From Leptolyngbyaceae cyanobacterium RM1_406_9 (lineage in GTDB: Bacteria > Cyanobacteriota > Cyanobacteriia > Elainellales > Elainellaceae), in assembly GCA_012033355.1 (NCBI GenBank), contig JAAUQZ010000021.1:1-36730 (forward strand): a DNA stretch of 36,730 nt, read 5' to 3'. This document shows, piece by piece, positions 19,464-26,529 of this stretch (the first letter of the stretch is position 1; every line of letters begins with the position of its first letter). Below the pieces are notes generated by a model that did not search any database, was not told where the DNA came from, and saw only the letters and a program-made list of their open reading frames with translations. The position numbers and the translations under genes were made by a program.

Positions 19464-19555
19464 TAGGGCTTCCGCATCTCTCTATGGAACAAGGGGCTGA
19501 AGCCCCTTGTTAACGTGGCGATCGCCCGACTTTACGTTCTCTTGCGTAAGTCCTG
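19464..19555. mobile_element. MITE-like element, copy A (central palindrome AACAAGGGGCT...)
   Basis: This 92-bp stretch aligns along its whole length with 26367-26459. Both have a left end (here decayed: TAGGGCTTCCGCATC), a central palindrome GAACAAGGGGCTGAAGCCCC, an embedded HIP1 site (GTGGCGATCGCC) and a right end CTTGCGTAAGTCCTG. The two copies lie 7 kb apart in unrelated spacers. Confidence 0.65.
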
Positions 19556-19609
19556 TTATGCCTAGAGTGAGAGATTTCTTAGATTTCTAGTTATCGATAT
19601 CTAAAGAAA

Positions 19610-20551
19610 TCACCCGCCTCCATCCCTTCTGCTGACGTTGTCAACGAAAGGGGCGATCGCCTCTATAAATTCTGCCGTAGATTCATAGGGCAACACGTTA
19701 CGACCTGCTAGCTGAATGCCTTGAGCCTGGGGCAACCGCTTCAGGTAGTCTGCCATGCGCTGCTCTGGGGTTTCTGCCTGCCCAGAGCGGCTGATGCTAG
19801 AGGCGGTGTCGCCGAGGACAACCAGGGTCGGCGGGGTCAGTTGAGCGATCGCCTGCTCATAATTTTTGCGCCAAAAACCCGCCAAAAACGAAAAAACAGC
19901 GTGACGGCTCTCTGGGTCTTCTGCTCCAGCCACCAGTTCATTGAGCCATTCTGTATCGACGGCCTCAGCCCTAGCAAAAAGCTGTTTGGTGGAAAAAGAA
20001 CGCAGAAACTCGCGCCGTCTTGCGTAGCGATAAAAAGCATTCCCTAGCGGCGAGTCAAATAAATTCCAGCTTAGCTTTTGCTGCCAGAGGGGGGTTGCCT
20101 GCGTCATGACCTTCCAGGCAGGCGGGCCAGCCAAGATTAGCCCCTGAATCAGATGGGTTGAATTGAGCGATGGTTTTAGCTGGATGAGGGCGATCGCCAC
20201 TGGCAACAACGCCCCCTGTACCACCACTATGACTGGACGCTGCACCACCGTCCGCAAAAAGTGCTGAAGCTGATCTGCCCAATCTTCAGGCGTGTAGGCA
20301 ACGTGAGGCAGAGCGCTTTCTCCACAGCCCAGCAAATCGGGCAAGTAAAGTGGATTAAGCTGACCTGACTCAAACCAGGACTGGCAAAATCGATCCCAAA
20401 AGTGCCGGGATAGGCCCACCCCAATTGGATGAATCAGCAGCAGTGGCGTTTGCTCGGCTTCGCCTTCAGCGCTGCAAGTCTGGACTTCAAAGGCGCAGCG
20501 GTAGCCCCGCCAGGGATAAAACCGAGTCGCGGCTGGGGGAGTTAACTTCAT
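19610..20551 (-). CDS. Alpha/beta-hydrolase-fold protein lacking catalytic Ser and His, coupled to mraY
   Basis: The 313-residue product has an alpha/beta hydrolase layout: LLLIHPIGVGLSRHFW (oxyanion region), LYLPDLLGCGES, and a beta5-elbow VVVQGALLP at about 109-117. The elbow normally reads GxSxG; the nucleophile position is Ala114. Near the end the usual His in a GHLPYE-like turn is Asn (GRNVLPYES). It is therefore probably not a hydrolase. The ATG at 20551 overlaps the mraY stop as ATGA, so translation is coupled; a longer frame to 20578 is unlikely. The stop of this gene borders the repeat island. Coupling with lipid I synthesis suggests a cell-wall or membrane role (inference). No signal peptide is seen. 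Confidence 0.8.
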   Translation of the reverse strand: MKLTPPAATRFYPWRGYRCAFEVQTCSAEGEAEQTPLLLIHPIGVGLSRHFWDRFCQSWFESGQLNPLYLPDLLGCGESALPHVAYTPEDWADQLQHFLRTVVQRPVIVVVQGALLPVAIALIQLKPSLNSTHLIQGLILAGPPAWKVMTQATPLWQQKLSWNLFDSPLGNAFYRYARRREFLRSFSTKQLFARAEAVDTEWLNELVAGAEDPESRHAVFSFLAGFWRKNYEQAIAQLTPPTLVVLGDTASSISRSGQAETPEQRMADYLKRLPQAQGIQLAGRNVLPYESTAEFIEAIAPFVDNVSRRDGGG

Positions 20552-21654
20552 CCAAAAACGGGATAGAGAACCAGGCACAGCATCGCCAGAATGCCACCAA
20601 TGACATAGAACCAGGCCACAATCTGCGTCTCTGACCAGCCCGTGAGTTCTAGATGATGATGCAGCGGAGCCATCTTGAACAGGCGTTTGCCGATGCCGTT
20701 CTCATTTTTGGTCGCTTTGTAGTAGCTGACTTGAGCAATCACGGAGAGCGTTTCGACAAAGAAGATACCGCTGAGAATCAGCAGCCCCAGTAGGTTGTTA
20801 CTCAGCAGGGCAACAGCCGCGAGTGCGCCGCCCAGCGCCAGAGAACCCGTGTCGCCCATAAAGACGTTGGCCGGGTTGCGATTGTGTGCCAGGAAGCCGA
20901 GGCAACTGCCACTCATGCAGGCGCAGAAGACCATCAGCGCGGGAGAAGTTGGGGCGGCTAAAACGCCTAAGCCCAGCAGGGCGATCGCCCCTGTACCTGC
21001 CGCCAGCCCATCCAGCCCATCCGTCAGGTTGGTTGCATTACTTTCAGCAACTAACGCAAACCAGCCCAGCGGAAACAGCAAAAAGCCCAACGGAAGCGAA
21101 AATCCGAAGGGCAGCGCCAGGTTTGTGATGCGAAAGGGTTGACTCCACAGCAGCCAAAGACAAAACAGCCCGCCAAAACCAATTTGCAGGACGAGCTTGA
21201 GCTTAGGAGAAATTCCTTTGTTAGAGCGACGGCGTAAAATCTGCCAGTCGTCAAGCCAGCCGATTGCGGCGTAGGAGAGGGTAAGCGCAGAGACAGCGAC
21301 AACTTCCGGGGCAAAGCGCGACCAGAGCAGGGCGATCGCCACTCCCACCGGAACAAAAAATATGCCGCCCATCGTCGGTGTCCCTGCCTTCTTTAGATGG
21401 GCCTGAGGGCCATCTTCACGGATCACCTGCCCTGCCTTTAACCGCCGTAAAATCGGGATTGCCCAGTATCCCAGGGCTGCGGTGAGCAGGGTGCAGACCC
21501 ACAGGGGAACGGTTAGAGAAATTCCTAGACCGAGCGATCGCCCCGCTAGCCCATCCAGCCATAAAGAGGCACCGCTGAGAGCAATGCTTAAGGTCAAAAA
21601 CAAACCCACTCCAGAAAACCCTACAGGTTTGTCAGAAAATAGCTTAGCGTCCAC
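20548..21654 (-). CDS. mraY: Phospho-N-acetylmuramoyl-pentapeptide-transferase (MraY)
   Basis: MraY moves phospho-MurNAc-pentapeptide from UDP to undecaprenyl phosphate, forming lipid I in the cytoplasmic membrane. The 368-residue product is highly hydrophobic and carries GTPTMGG (91-97), the paired aspartates in GWLDDW (135-136), NATNLTDGLDGLA (206-218), FMGDTGSLALG and the MAPLHHHLEL histidines, all family hallmarks. The start is GTG at 21654, with no nearby ATG in frame. In many bacteria mraY lies in the mur-fts cluster; here it stands alone, as is usual in cyanobacteria, with the alpha/beta-hydrolase-like gene translationally coupled downstream (ATGA overlap). Confidence 0.96.
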   Translation of the reverse strand: MDAKLFSDKPVGFSGVGLFLTLSIALSGASLWLDGLAGRSLGLGISLTVPLWVCTLLTAALGYWAIPILRRLKAGQVIREDGPQAHLKKAGTPTMGGIFFVPVGVAIALLWSRFAPEVVAVSALTLSYAAIGWLDDWQILRRRSNKGISPKLKLVLQIGFGGLFCLWLLWSQPFRITNLALPFGFSLPLGFLLFPLGWFALVAESNATNLTDGLDGLAAGTGAIALLGLGVLAAPTSPALMVFCACMSGSCLGFLAHNRNPANVFMGDTGSLALGGALAAVALLSNNLLGLLILSGIFFVETLSVIAQVSYYKATKNENGIGKRLFKMAPLHHHLELTGWSETQIVAWFYVIGGILAMLCLVLYPVFG

Positions 21655-21789
21655 AAATGTCTCACTTCACTCCACACCATGTATATCCAAAGACTTACAA
21701 ATTGCCTCTGGCTAATCAGGATCAAACTCTAGCAGTCGATCCGGTTTGAATCGTTCTTCACCACTGCGGGGATTATCCCCTAATCTGCG

Positions 21790-22023
21790 CTAGTCGTCTA
21801 GTTCTACCACATCATCATCGTCATCATCGTCAAAGCTGTTATCGTCGCCTGCCATCAATTCAGTGATTTCTTCTTCTTCATCGCGATACTCAAGTTCTTG
21901 CACGTCACGAGCCAAAAGGCGGCCTGTTCCCTCTAGCCAATCTAAGATTGAGGCATCTTGCTGAGGCGGAATCACCGGAGCGGGCTGACTGCGAGGATAT
22001 TGACGAAGCGCGGGATTGTACAT
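21790..22023 (-). CDS. DUF3134 family small acidic protein
   Basis: The 77-residue protein starts MYNPALRQYPRSQPAPVIP, followed by ILDWLEGTGRL and a strongly acidic tail with seven Asp in a row. This matches the DUF3134 family, small proteins I know only from cyanobacteria; the function is unknown. It lies 135 bases upstream of mraY in the same direction. ATG at 22023 is the only good start. The poly-Asp tail suggests a disordered end that may bind metal or basic partners (inference). Confidence 0.85.
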   Translation of the reverse strand: MYNPALRQYPRSQPAPVIPPQQDASILDWLEGTGRLLARDVQELEYRDEEEEITELMAGDDNSFDDDDDDDVVELDD

Positions 22024-22361
22024 ACTGCTTAGCTGAGTTTTGGGTAACGGTTGGTAAGGGTTGGTTAACTAGAGATGTAACTTCTGACAACTACCTCATC
22101 GGAATGAGGAAATTCGGATGCCAACTGCTAGATCTTAAAGTCAAGCTTCTAAGATATGTGTAAAACCTCGTATCAGGAAAACCTCATATAGATAAAGCTC
22201 TAACAAACAGTCAGCACAACAACGCCACTTTACGTTGGGTAGCGCTAGCTCAAATTTCACCTTACGTCAAGCAAGTTGTCAAGACATCTTTAGTGCAAAA
22301 TTTTGGCGGGTGCCAAAAATAAAATTTCTACGTTTATATTTTATTGTGGAGGTCAGTTCCA
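22024..22361. other. Divergent spacer between DUF3134 and the PAP/fibrillin gene
   Basis: The spacer holds a short hairpin TTTTGGC, GGGT, GCCAAAA (22301-22318), followed by an AT-rich stretch (TTTATATTTTATTG) that could include a -10 for the PAP gene. Its place just before the gene may make the hairpin a 5' leader or operator. No gene was found. Confidence 0.4.
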
Positions 22362-22949
22362 ATGGTTGCAAAAGCTAAGGTGCTGGAGGCGATCGCAGGC
22401 AAAAACAGAGGATTACTCACAACCGAACTGGACAAACTCGCTATCTTGTCCGTCATTGCTCAGCTAGAAGACCAGAACCCTAACCCACGCCCTCTAGAGG
22501 CGACTGACAAGCTAGACGGCAACTGGCGGTTGCTTTACACCACGAGCCAAGACCTTTTGAGAATTGACCAACTGCCTTTGTTTAAGCTGGGACAAATTTA
22601 TCAATATATCCGAGCCAGAGAAGCCAAGATTTACAACGTCGCTGAAATATATGGGTTGCCTTACTTGGAGGGGCTGATTAGTGTTGCGGCTCGGTTTGAG
22701 CCAGTGAGCGATCGCCGCGTCCAGGTGAAATTTGAGCGATCGATTTTAGGGCTACAGCGCCTGATTAACTATCAGTCGGCGCAGCACTTTGTGGAAGCAA
22801 TTGAGTCGGGTCAAAAATTCACGGCGATCGACTTCAACATCACAAATCGAGATCAGCAAGGCTGGCTGGATATTACCTACCTGGATGACGATTTGCGAAT
22901 CGGTAGAGGAAATGAGGGCAGTGTGTTTGTCCTTACCCGAAATAAGTGA
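22362..22949 (+). CDS. PAP/fibrillin family protein (plastid-lipid-associated protein homologue)
   Basis: The 195-residue product belongs to the PAP/fibrillin family, shared by cyanobacteria and chloroplasts and linked to thylakoid lipid bodies, plastoquinone and photoprotection. Visible marks are the LDGNWRLLYTTSQDLLRI segment at about 52-69, a central YNVAEIYGLPYLEGLISVAARFEPVS and the C-terminal WLDITYLDDDLRIGRGNEGSVFVL. A GGAGG ribosome site at 22348-22352 fixes the ATG at 22362; a longer frame from a TTG at 22344 would cover that site and is rejected. No signal peptide or membrane helix is visible. Confidence 0.92.
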   Translation: MVAKAKVLEAIAGKNRGLLTTELDKLAILSVIAQLEDQNPNPRPLEATDKLDGNWRLLYTTSQDLLRIDQLPLFKLGQIYQYIRAREAKIYNVAEIYGLPYLEGLISVAARFEPVSDRRVQVKFERSILGLQRLINYQSAQHFVEAIESGQKFTAIDFNITNRDQQGWLDITYLDDDLRIGRGNEGSVFVLTRNK

Positions 22950-22997
22950 AACCTTCTTTGGAAATCTTCTAAGTCCAAAGGAACTTTACAAAACGCC

Positions 22998-23810
22998 ATG
23001 CTCATTCGCCTGTCTCAAGCTCAGCTTAATTTACTGGAAACCTGTCCCCGTAAGTTTCAGCAAGTCTATCTCGATCAGCTTGGTACCCCGATCGCCCCAG
23101 AGCAGCAGGACCAAATGAACTGGGGGAGCCGATTTCACCTGCTTATGCAGCAACGCGAATTAGGGCTACCCCCGCTAACAGCTTCTACAGCGGATCGGTT
23201 ACTTCAATCTTGCGTAGATGCCTTCATCCAGGCTGCACCAGAGCTATTTCATCAGCAAGCGGTTTTTCGTCAGAGCGAACATCGCCGCACCTTAGAGTTT
23301 CAGAGCTATTTGCTGACGGTGGTGTATGACTTGCTGATTCTCAACCCACAGCAGGCACAGATTTTAGACTGGAAAACCTACCCTCGACCGCAAGACCCGC
23401 GATGGCTAGCAGAGAATTGGCAAACTCGGCTCTATCCCTTTGTCCTGGCAGAAACCAGCGACTATTCACCGGAAGACATTTCAATCACCTACTGGTTTGT
23501 ACAGGCTACACAATCTGTCTCTGAGACAAATCCTGAGACTCCTGAAACAACATTTCAACCCCAAAGTCTGAAGTTTAACTACAGCAAAGCTCAACATGAA
23601 GCCACTCGCTCAAAACTAGTTGCCCTGTTGAGTCAACTCACTGAATGGCTAGAGAGATATCAGGTAGGAGAACCATTCCTGCAAGTAGAAGTAGGCGCAA
23701 ATCAGTGCGGGTTTTGCGCTTTTGATGTTCGCTGCCAGCGGCATCAGCCTCAAACGACTGATTTTGAGGAGTTGCCCACTCTAGACGAGATTCAAGAAGT
23801 GGCGCTGTGA
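22998..23810 (+). CDS. PD-(D/E)XK nuclease with a likely Fe-S cluster (RecB/Cas4-like)
   Basis: The 270-residue product looks like a stand-alone RecB-family nuclease domain. The catalytic residues are likely Asp111 (VVYDLL), Asp124 and Lys126 (QILDWKTY), with QTRLYPF as the QxxxY-type helix that follows. One N-terminal Cys (16, in LLETCPRKF) and three C-terminal ones (237, 240, 246 in CGFCAFDVRC) have the 1+3 layout of the 4Fe-4S cluster in AddB and Cas4. No helicase or cas gene is adjacent, so this is an orphan repair-type nuclease rather than CRISPR machinery. It follows the PAP gene by 48 bases and may share its transcript. Confidence 0.82.
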   Translation: MLIRLSQAQLNLLETCPRKFQQVYLDQLGTPIAPEQQDQMNWGSRFHLLMQQRELGLPPLTASTADRLLQSCVDAFIQAAPELFHQQAVFRQSEHRRTLEFQSYLLTVVYDLLILNPQQAQILDWKTYPRPQDPRWLAENWQTRLYPFVLAETSDYSPEDISITYWFVQATQSVSETNPETPETTFQPQSLKFNYSKAQHEATRSKLVALLSQLTEWLERYQVGEPFLQVEVGANQCGFCAFDVRCQRHQPQTTDFEELPTLDEIQEVAL

Positions 23811-23935
23811 AGATGCAGATAGGATACTGTGATACATAAAATTGTCTCCGAGTAAAGATTTCAACTATAAAAGTTTGCAAACCTTAAGATTAGTTGTTAC
23901 ATTGCAAGCATCCCATTATTCCTCCACTGCTCCTC

Positions 23936-24313
23936 ATGAAACTTTTTGGTATTCTCCCTACTCCTCCACCGCTCAAGGCTCAGTCGCGTGTCTATGACCT
24001 GAAAGCCCGTTTAGATTGGGGAGAGCCTGCCCTAACTATTTTGGATGTACGCGATCGCACCCAGTTCAATTCTCACCACATCATGGGTGCCGTTTGTATG
24101 CCCATTCAAGAATTAACCAGCCGTGCATTAACCAGCTTGGAACTCGACCGCGACATTTATGTTTACGGTGAAACGGACGATGAGACGGTCGAAGCTGCGA
24201 CACAACTGCGGCAGGTCGGCTACAAAAACATCTCTGAACTGAGAGGTGGCGTGGCAGCATGGAAGGCAGTAGGTTATCCGGTTGAGTCTGCGTCATCTCT
24301 CCTGTCTGCTTAA
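23936..24313 (+). CDS. Rhodanese-like domain protein without the catalytic cysteine (paralogue)
   Basis: The 125-residue product is a single rhodanese domain, nearly the same as the one at 1028-1510 (about half of the residues agree across the domain, by eye). The active-site loop after IYVY reads YGETDDET (77-84), again with no Cys; Cys54 lies elsewhere. The VLDVRD-like motif (TILDVRD) and GGVAAW are kept. The start at the ATG 23936 is preferred over a TTG at 23894 that would add a non-homologous stretch. It is followed after 45 bases by the histidine phosphatase gene. A sulfurtransferase function is unlikely. Confidence 0.85.
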   Translation: MKLFGILPTPPPLKAQSRVYDLKARLDWGEPALTILDVRDRTQFNSHHIMGAVCMPIQELTSRALTSLELDRDIYVYGETDDETVEAATQLRQVGYKNISELRGGVAAWKAVGYPVESASSLLSA

Positions 24314-24358
24314 CTGCAAGAGAGTTAAGATGAGGTGAAGTTTTAGTCAACCTGATGA

Positions 24359-24997
24359 ATGAGCCAAACCGTTTGGATTGCAAGACACGGAAACCGTCAG
24401 GACTTTGTTGACTCTAGCTGGCATCGCACCGCCGAACGCCCTTTTGATCCGGGACTCTCTCCCGACGGAATTTTGCAGGCAAAGCAATTAGGAGAGCGAC
24501 TCAAAGCAGAAAAAATTGCTTACATCTTTGCATCTCCTTTCCTTCGCGCTGTAGAAACTGCTCATTATGTAGCAGATGCCTTAGATCTCTCAATCAAGGT
24601 CGAGTCTGGGTTGAGCGAATTTCTTAACCCAAACTGGTTTTTTTCAACGCCAGAGCAACTCGCGCTCGACTCCCTGGCACAGATTTTTCCTGAGGTCGAT
24701 CGCGGCTACAATTCTCGTGCGATCGCCCAATATCCTGAGACAGAGCAGACTGCTTTTTTGCGGGCTGGGAAGGTTGCTCGGCAACTGGCAGACGAGTTTT
24801 CGCAAAACCTGCTGTTAGTTGGGCACGGAGCCTCCGTTTTAGGCGCGGTCAGAGGGTTGCTCAACCAGCCTATTCACGTTAGCTGCCCACTTTGTGGGCT
24901 ATTCAAGCTGGTACGTCAAGAAGGCGAGTGGCTGATGGAGTTGAGCGGCGATGTCTCTCATCTCAGCAAAACGGAGCAAAATATTCGCTATATCTAA
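24359..24997 (+). CDS. Histidine phosphatase (phosphoglycerate mutase-like) family protein
   Basis: The 212-residue product starts MSQTVWIARHGNRQDFV, with the RHG motif (catalytic His10) at the start of the fold. LSPDGILQAKQLGERL, FASPFLRAVETAHYVADAL (second Arg and the acid region) and LLVGHGASVLGAV (second His) follow. This is the complete catalytic set of the histidine phosphatase superfamily. Substrate is not evident; members act on sugar phosphates, nucleotides or proteins. Glucokinase lies 128 bases downstream in the same direction, which might hint at sugar phosphate metabolism (weak inference). ATG at 24359 is the only good start. Confidence 0.88.
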   Translation: MSQTVWIARHGNRQDFVDSSWHRTAERPFDPGLSPDGILQAKQLGERLKAEKIAYIFASPFLRAVETAHYVADALDLSIKVESGLSEFLNPNWFFSTPEQLALDSLAQIFPEVDRGYNSRAIAQYPETEQTAFLRAGKVARQLADEFSQNLLLVGHGASVLGAVRGLLNQPIHVSCPLCGLFKLVRQEGEWLMELSGDVSHLSKTEQNIRYI

Positions 24998-25125
24998 TTC
25001 TTCGCTACATCTAATTTAACGGCTGTAAATTCCCTGTAAATTTGCTGAAGAACTGCCCCAAGAACGACGATGTGGGGAACAGCGAAAACTAAACTGTTAG
25101 TGATACTGGGTAGGCTCTGATAATC

Positions 25126-26181
25126 ATGACACAAATACTGGCAGGGGATATTGGCGGCACTAAGACGATCCTGCGGTTGGTAGAGGCGCAGGCGGGCGCG
25201 ACGACGGCAGCCGCAAAATTGCGTACTCTTTATGAAGCTCGCTATTCCAGCCCAGAATTTCCTGATTTAGCGCCGATGGTACGCAAGTTTTTGGGTATGG
25301 CTCAGCAGGAGTTAGGAGAAGAGCCAAAACCTGAAAAGGCTTGCTTTGCGATCGCGGGTCCCGTTGTCAAAGACACGTCTGCTTTGACCAACCTAACCTG
25401 GTCACTGGATGCCAGACGGCTAGAGAAGGAATTGGCGATCGCCAACATCACTTTAATCAACGACTTTGTTGCTGTCGGCTATGGTGTTCTAGGTGTAGAT
25501 TCCTCAGATTTACACACGCTTCAAGAGGTTGAGGCTGAAGTAGATGCCCCGATCGGCGTTTTGGGAGCGGGAACGGGGTTAGGAGAAGGCTTTTTGCTGA
25601 AGCAGCCAGATGGCTATCACGTCTACCCTTCGGAGGGCGGTCATGCAGATTTTGCTCCCCGCTCTGAGCTAGAGTTTCAACTGCTGAAATACCTGCTGGA
25701 TAAGCACGATATCCGCCGGATTTCGGTGGAGCGGGTGGTGTCAGGGCAGGGCATTGTTGCAATTTACCAGTTTTTGCGCGATCGCCACTATGCTGAAGAA
25801 TCTCCGGAGGTGGGCAATGTGATTCGCACCTGGGAGGGCGAGAAAGGCCTCAGTGAAAAGACGGTTGATCCGGCGGCGGCGATTTCAGTGGCGGCTCTAG
25901 CAGGAAGCGATCGCCTCTCTGTTCAAACGATGGAAATTTTTGTTGCCGCCTATGGAGCAGAGGCAGGCAACCTTGCCTTAAAGCTACTGCCCTACGGCGG
26001 ACTATATTTGGCAGGTGGAATTGCTGCTAAAAACCTCAGCCTGATGCAGGATGGCACCTTCCTCAAAGCCTTTGCAGACAAGGGCCGAGTCAGTCCATTG
26101 CTGAAGAAGGTTCCGATTCACATCATCTTAAATCCCCACGTAGGGCTGGTTGGCGCAGCCGTTCGAGCGGCTCAGCTTTAG
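25126..26181 (+). CDS. glk: Glucokinase
   Basis: The 351-residue product is a bacterial glucokinase (ATP + glucose to glucose 6-phosphate, first step of glucose use or of recycling from glycogen). It has the phosphate-binding LAGDIGGTKT at 5-14, CFAIAGPVVKD, LINDFVAVGYG, GAGTGLGEGFL and EGGHADFAPRSELE with the sugar-binding His/Glu pair. The C-terminal ILNPHVGLVGAAVRA is also typical. Cyanobacterial proteins of this type are ATP-dependent. The ATG at 25126 opens directly into the DIGGTK motif region. It is monocistronic or follows the histidine phosphatase. Confidence 0.95.
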   Translation: MTQILAGDIGGTKTILRLVEAQAGATTAAAKLRTLYEARYSSPEFPDLAPMVRKFLGMAQQELGEEPKPEKACFAIAGPVVKDTSALTNLTWSLDARRLEKELAIANITLINDFVAVGYGVLGVDSSDLHTLQEVEAEVDAPIGVLGAGTGLGEGFLLKQPDGYHVYPSEGGHADFAPRSELEFQLLKYLLDKHDIRRISVERVVSGQGIVAIYQFLRDRHYAEESPEVGNVIRTWEGEKGLSEKTVDPAAAISVAALAGSDRLSVQTMEIFVAAYGAEAGNLALKLLPYGGLYLAGGIAAKNLSLMQDGTFLKAFADKGRVSPLLKKVPIHIILNPHVGLVGAAVRAAQL

Positions 26182-26529
26182 GGAGTGATGGGTGATTGGA
26201 CTTCCCCCATTCAGGTAATGCCAGTGGACGAAGTGCGATCGCCCTTACAAAATGTAATCTAGCTAGCAGATTTCAAATTGATGTAGCTCGGTTTTACGTT
26301 GGGACAGCGACTACAGCAGCGGCTAGTGGGCGATCGCGATTTAGACTAAGGCAGCTAACTCCAGGGCAGGACTTATGCATTCTCCCGGAAAACAAGGGGC
26401 TTAAGCCCCTTGTTTGCGTGGCGATCGCCTGATTTTGCATTCTACTTGCGTCAGTCCTGAAGAAACTCAAGCCCCTTAGTTTTTGTGGTCTAGTGGTGAT
26501 TTGAGTCGGTCGGTTGTCCTGGCGGTGTG
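26182..26529. other. Spacer between glk and the MATE gene
   Basis: The spacer contains several HIP1 sites and the MITE-like element at 26367-26459. It carries no convincing gene. A short direct echo of the element's core, CAAGCCCCTTAG, follows at about 26469. Confidence 0.5.
26367..26459. mobile_element. MITE-like element, copy B (intact ends)
   Basis: The ends CAGGACTTATGCA (26367-26379) and TGCGTCAGTCCTG (to 26459) are inverted repeats agreeing at 11 of 13 positions. The centre is a perfect 24-nt palindrome (26391-26414), AACAAGGGGCTT and its mirror, followed by a HIP1 site. This is the best-preserved copy of the element also at 19464-19555. There is no open frame, so mobility would need a transposase in trans (inference). 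Confidence 0.65.

Noticed and set aside
22998-23810. Cas4 as part of a CRISPR system
   Set aside because: No repeat array or other cas gene in the window; the protein is a solo RecB-like nuclease.
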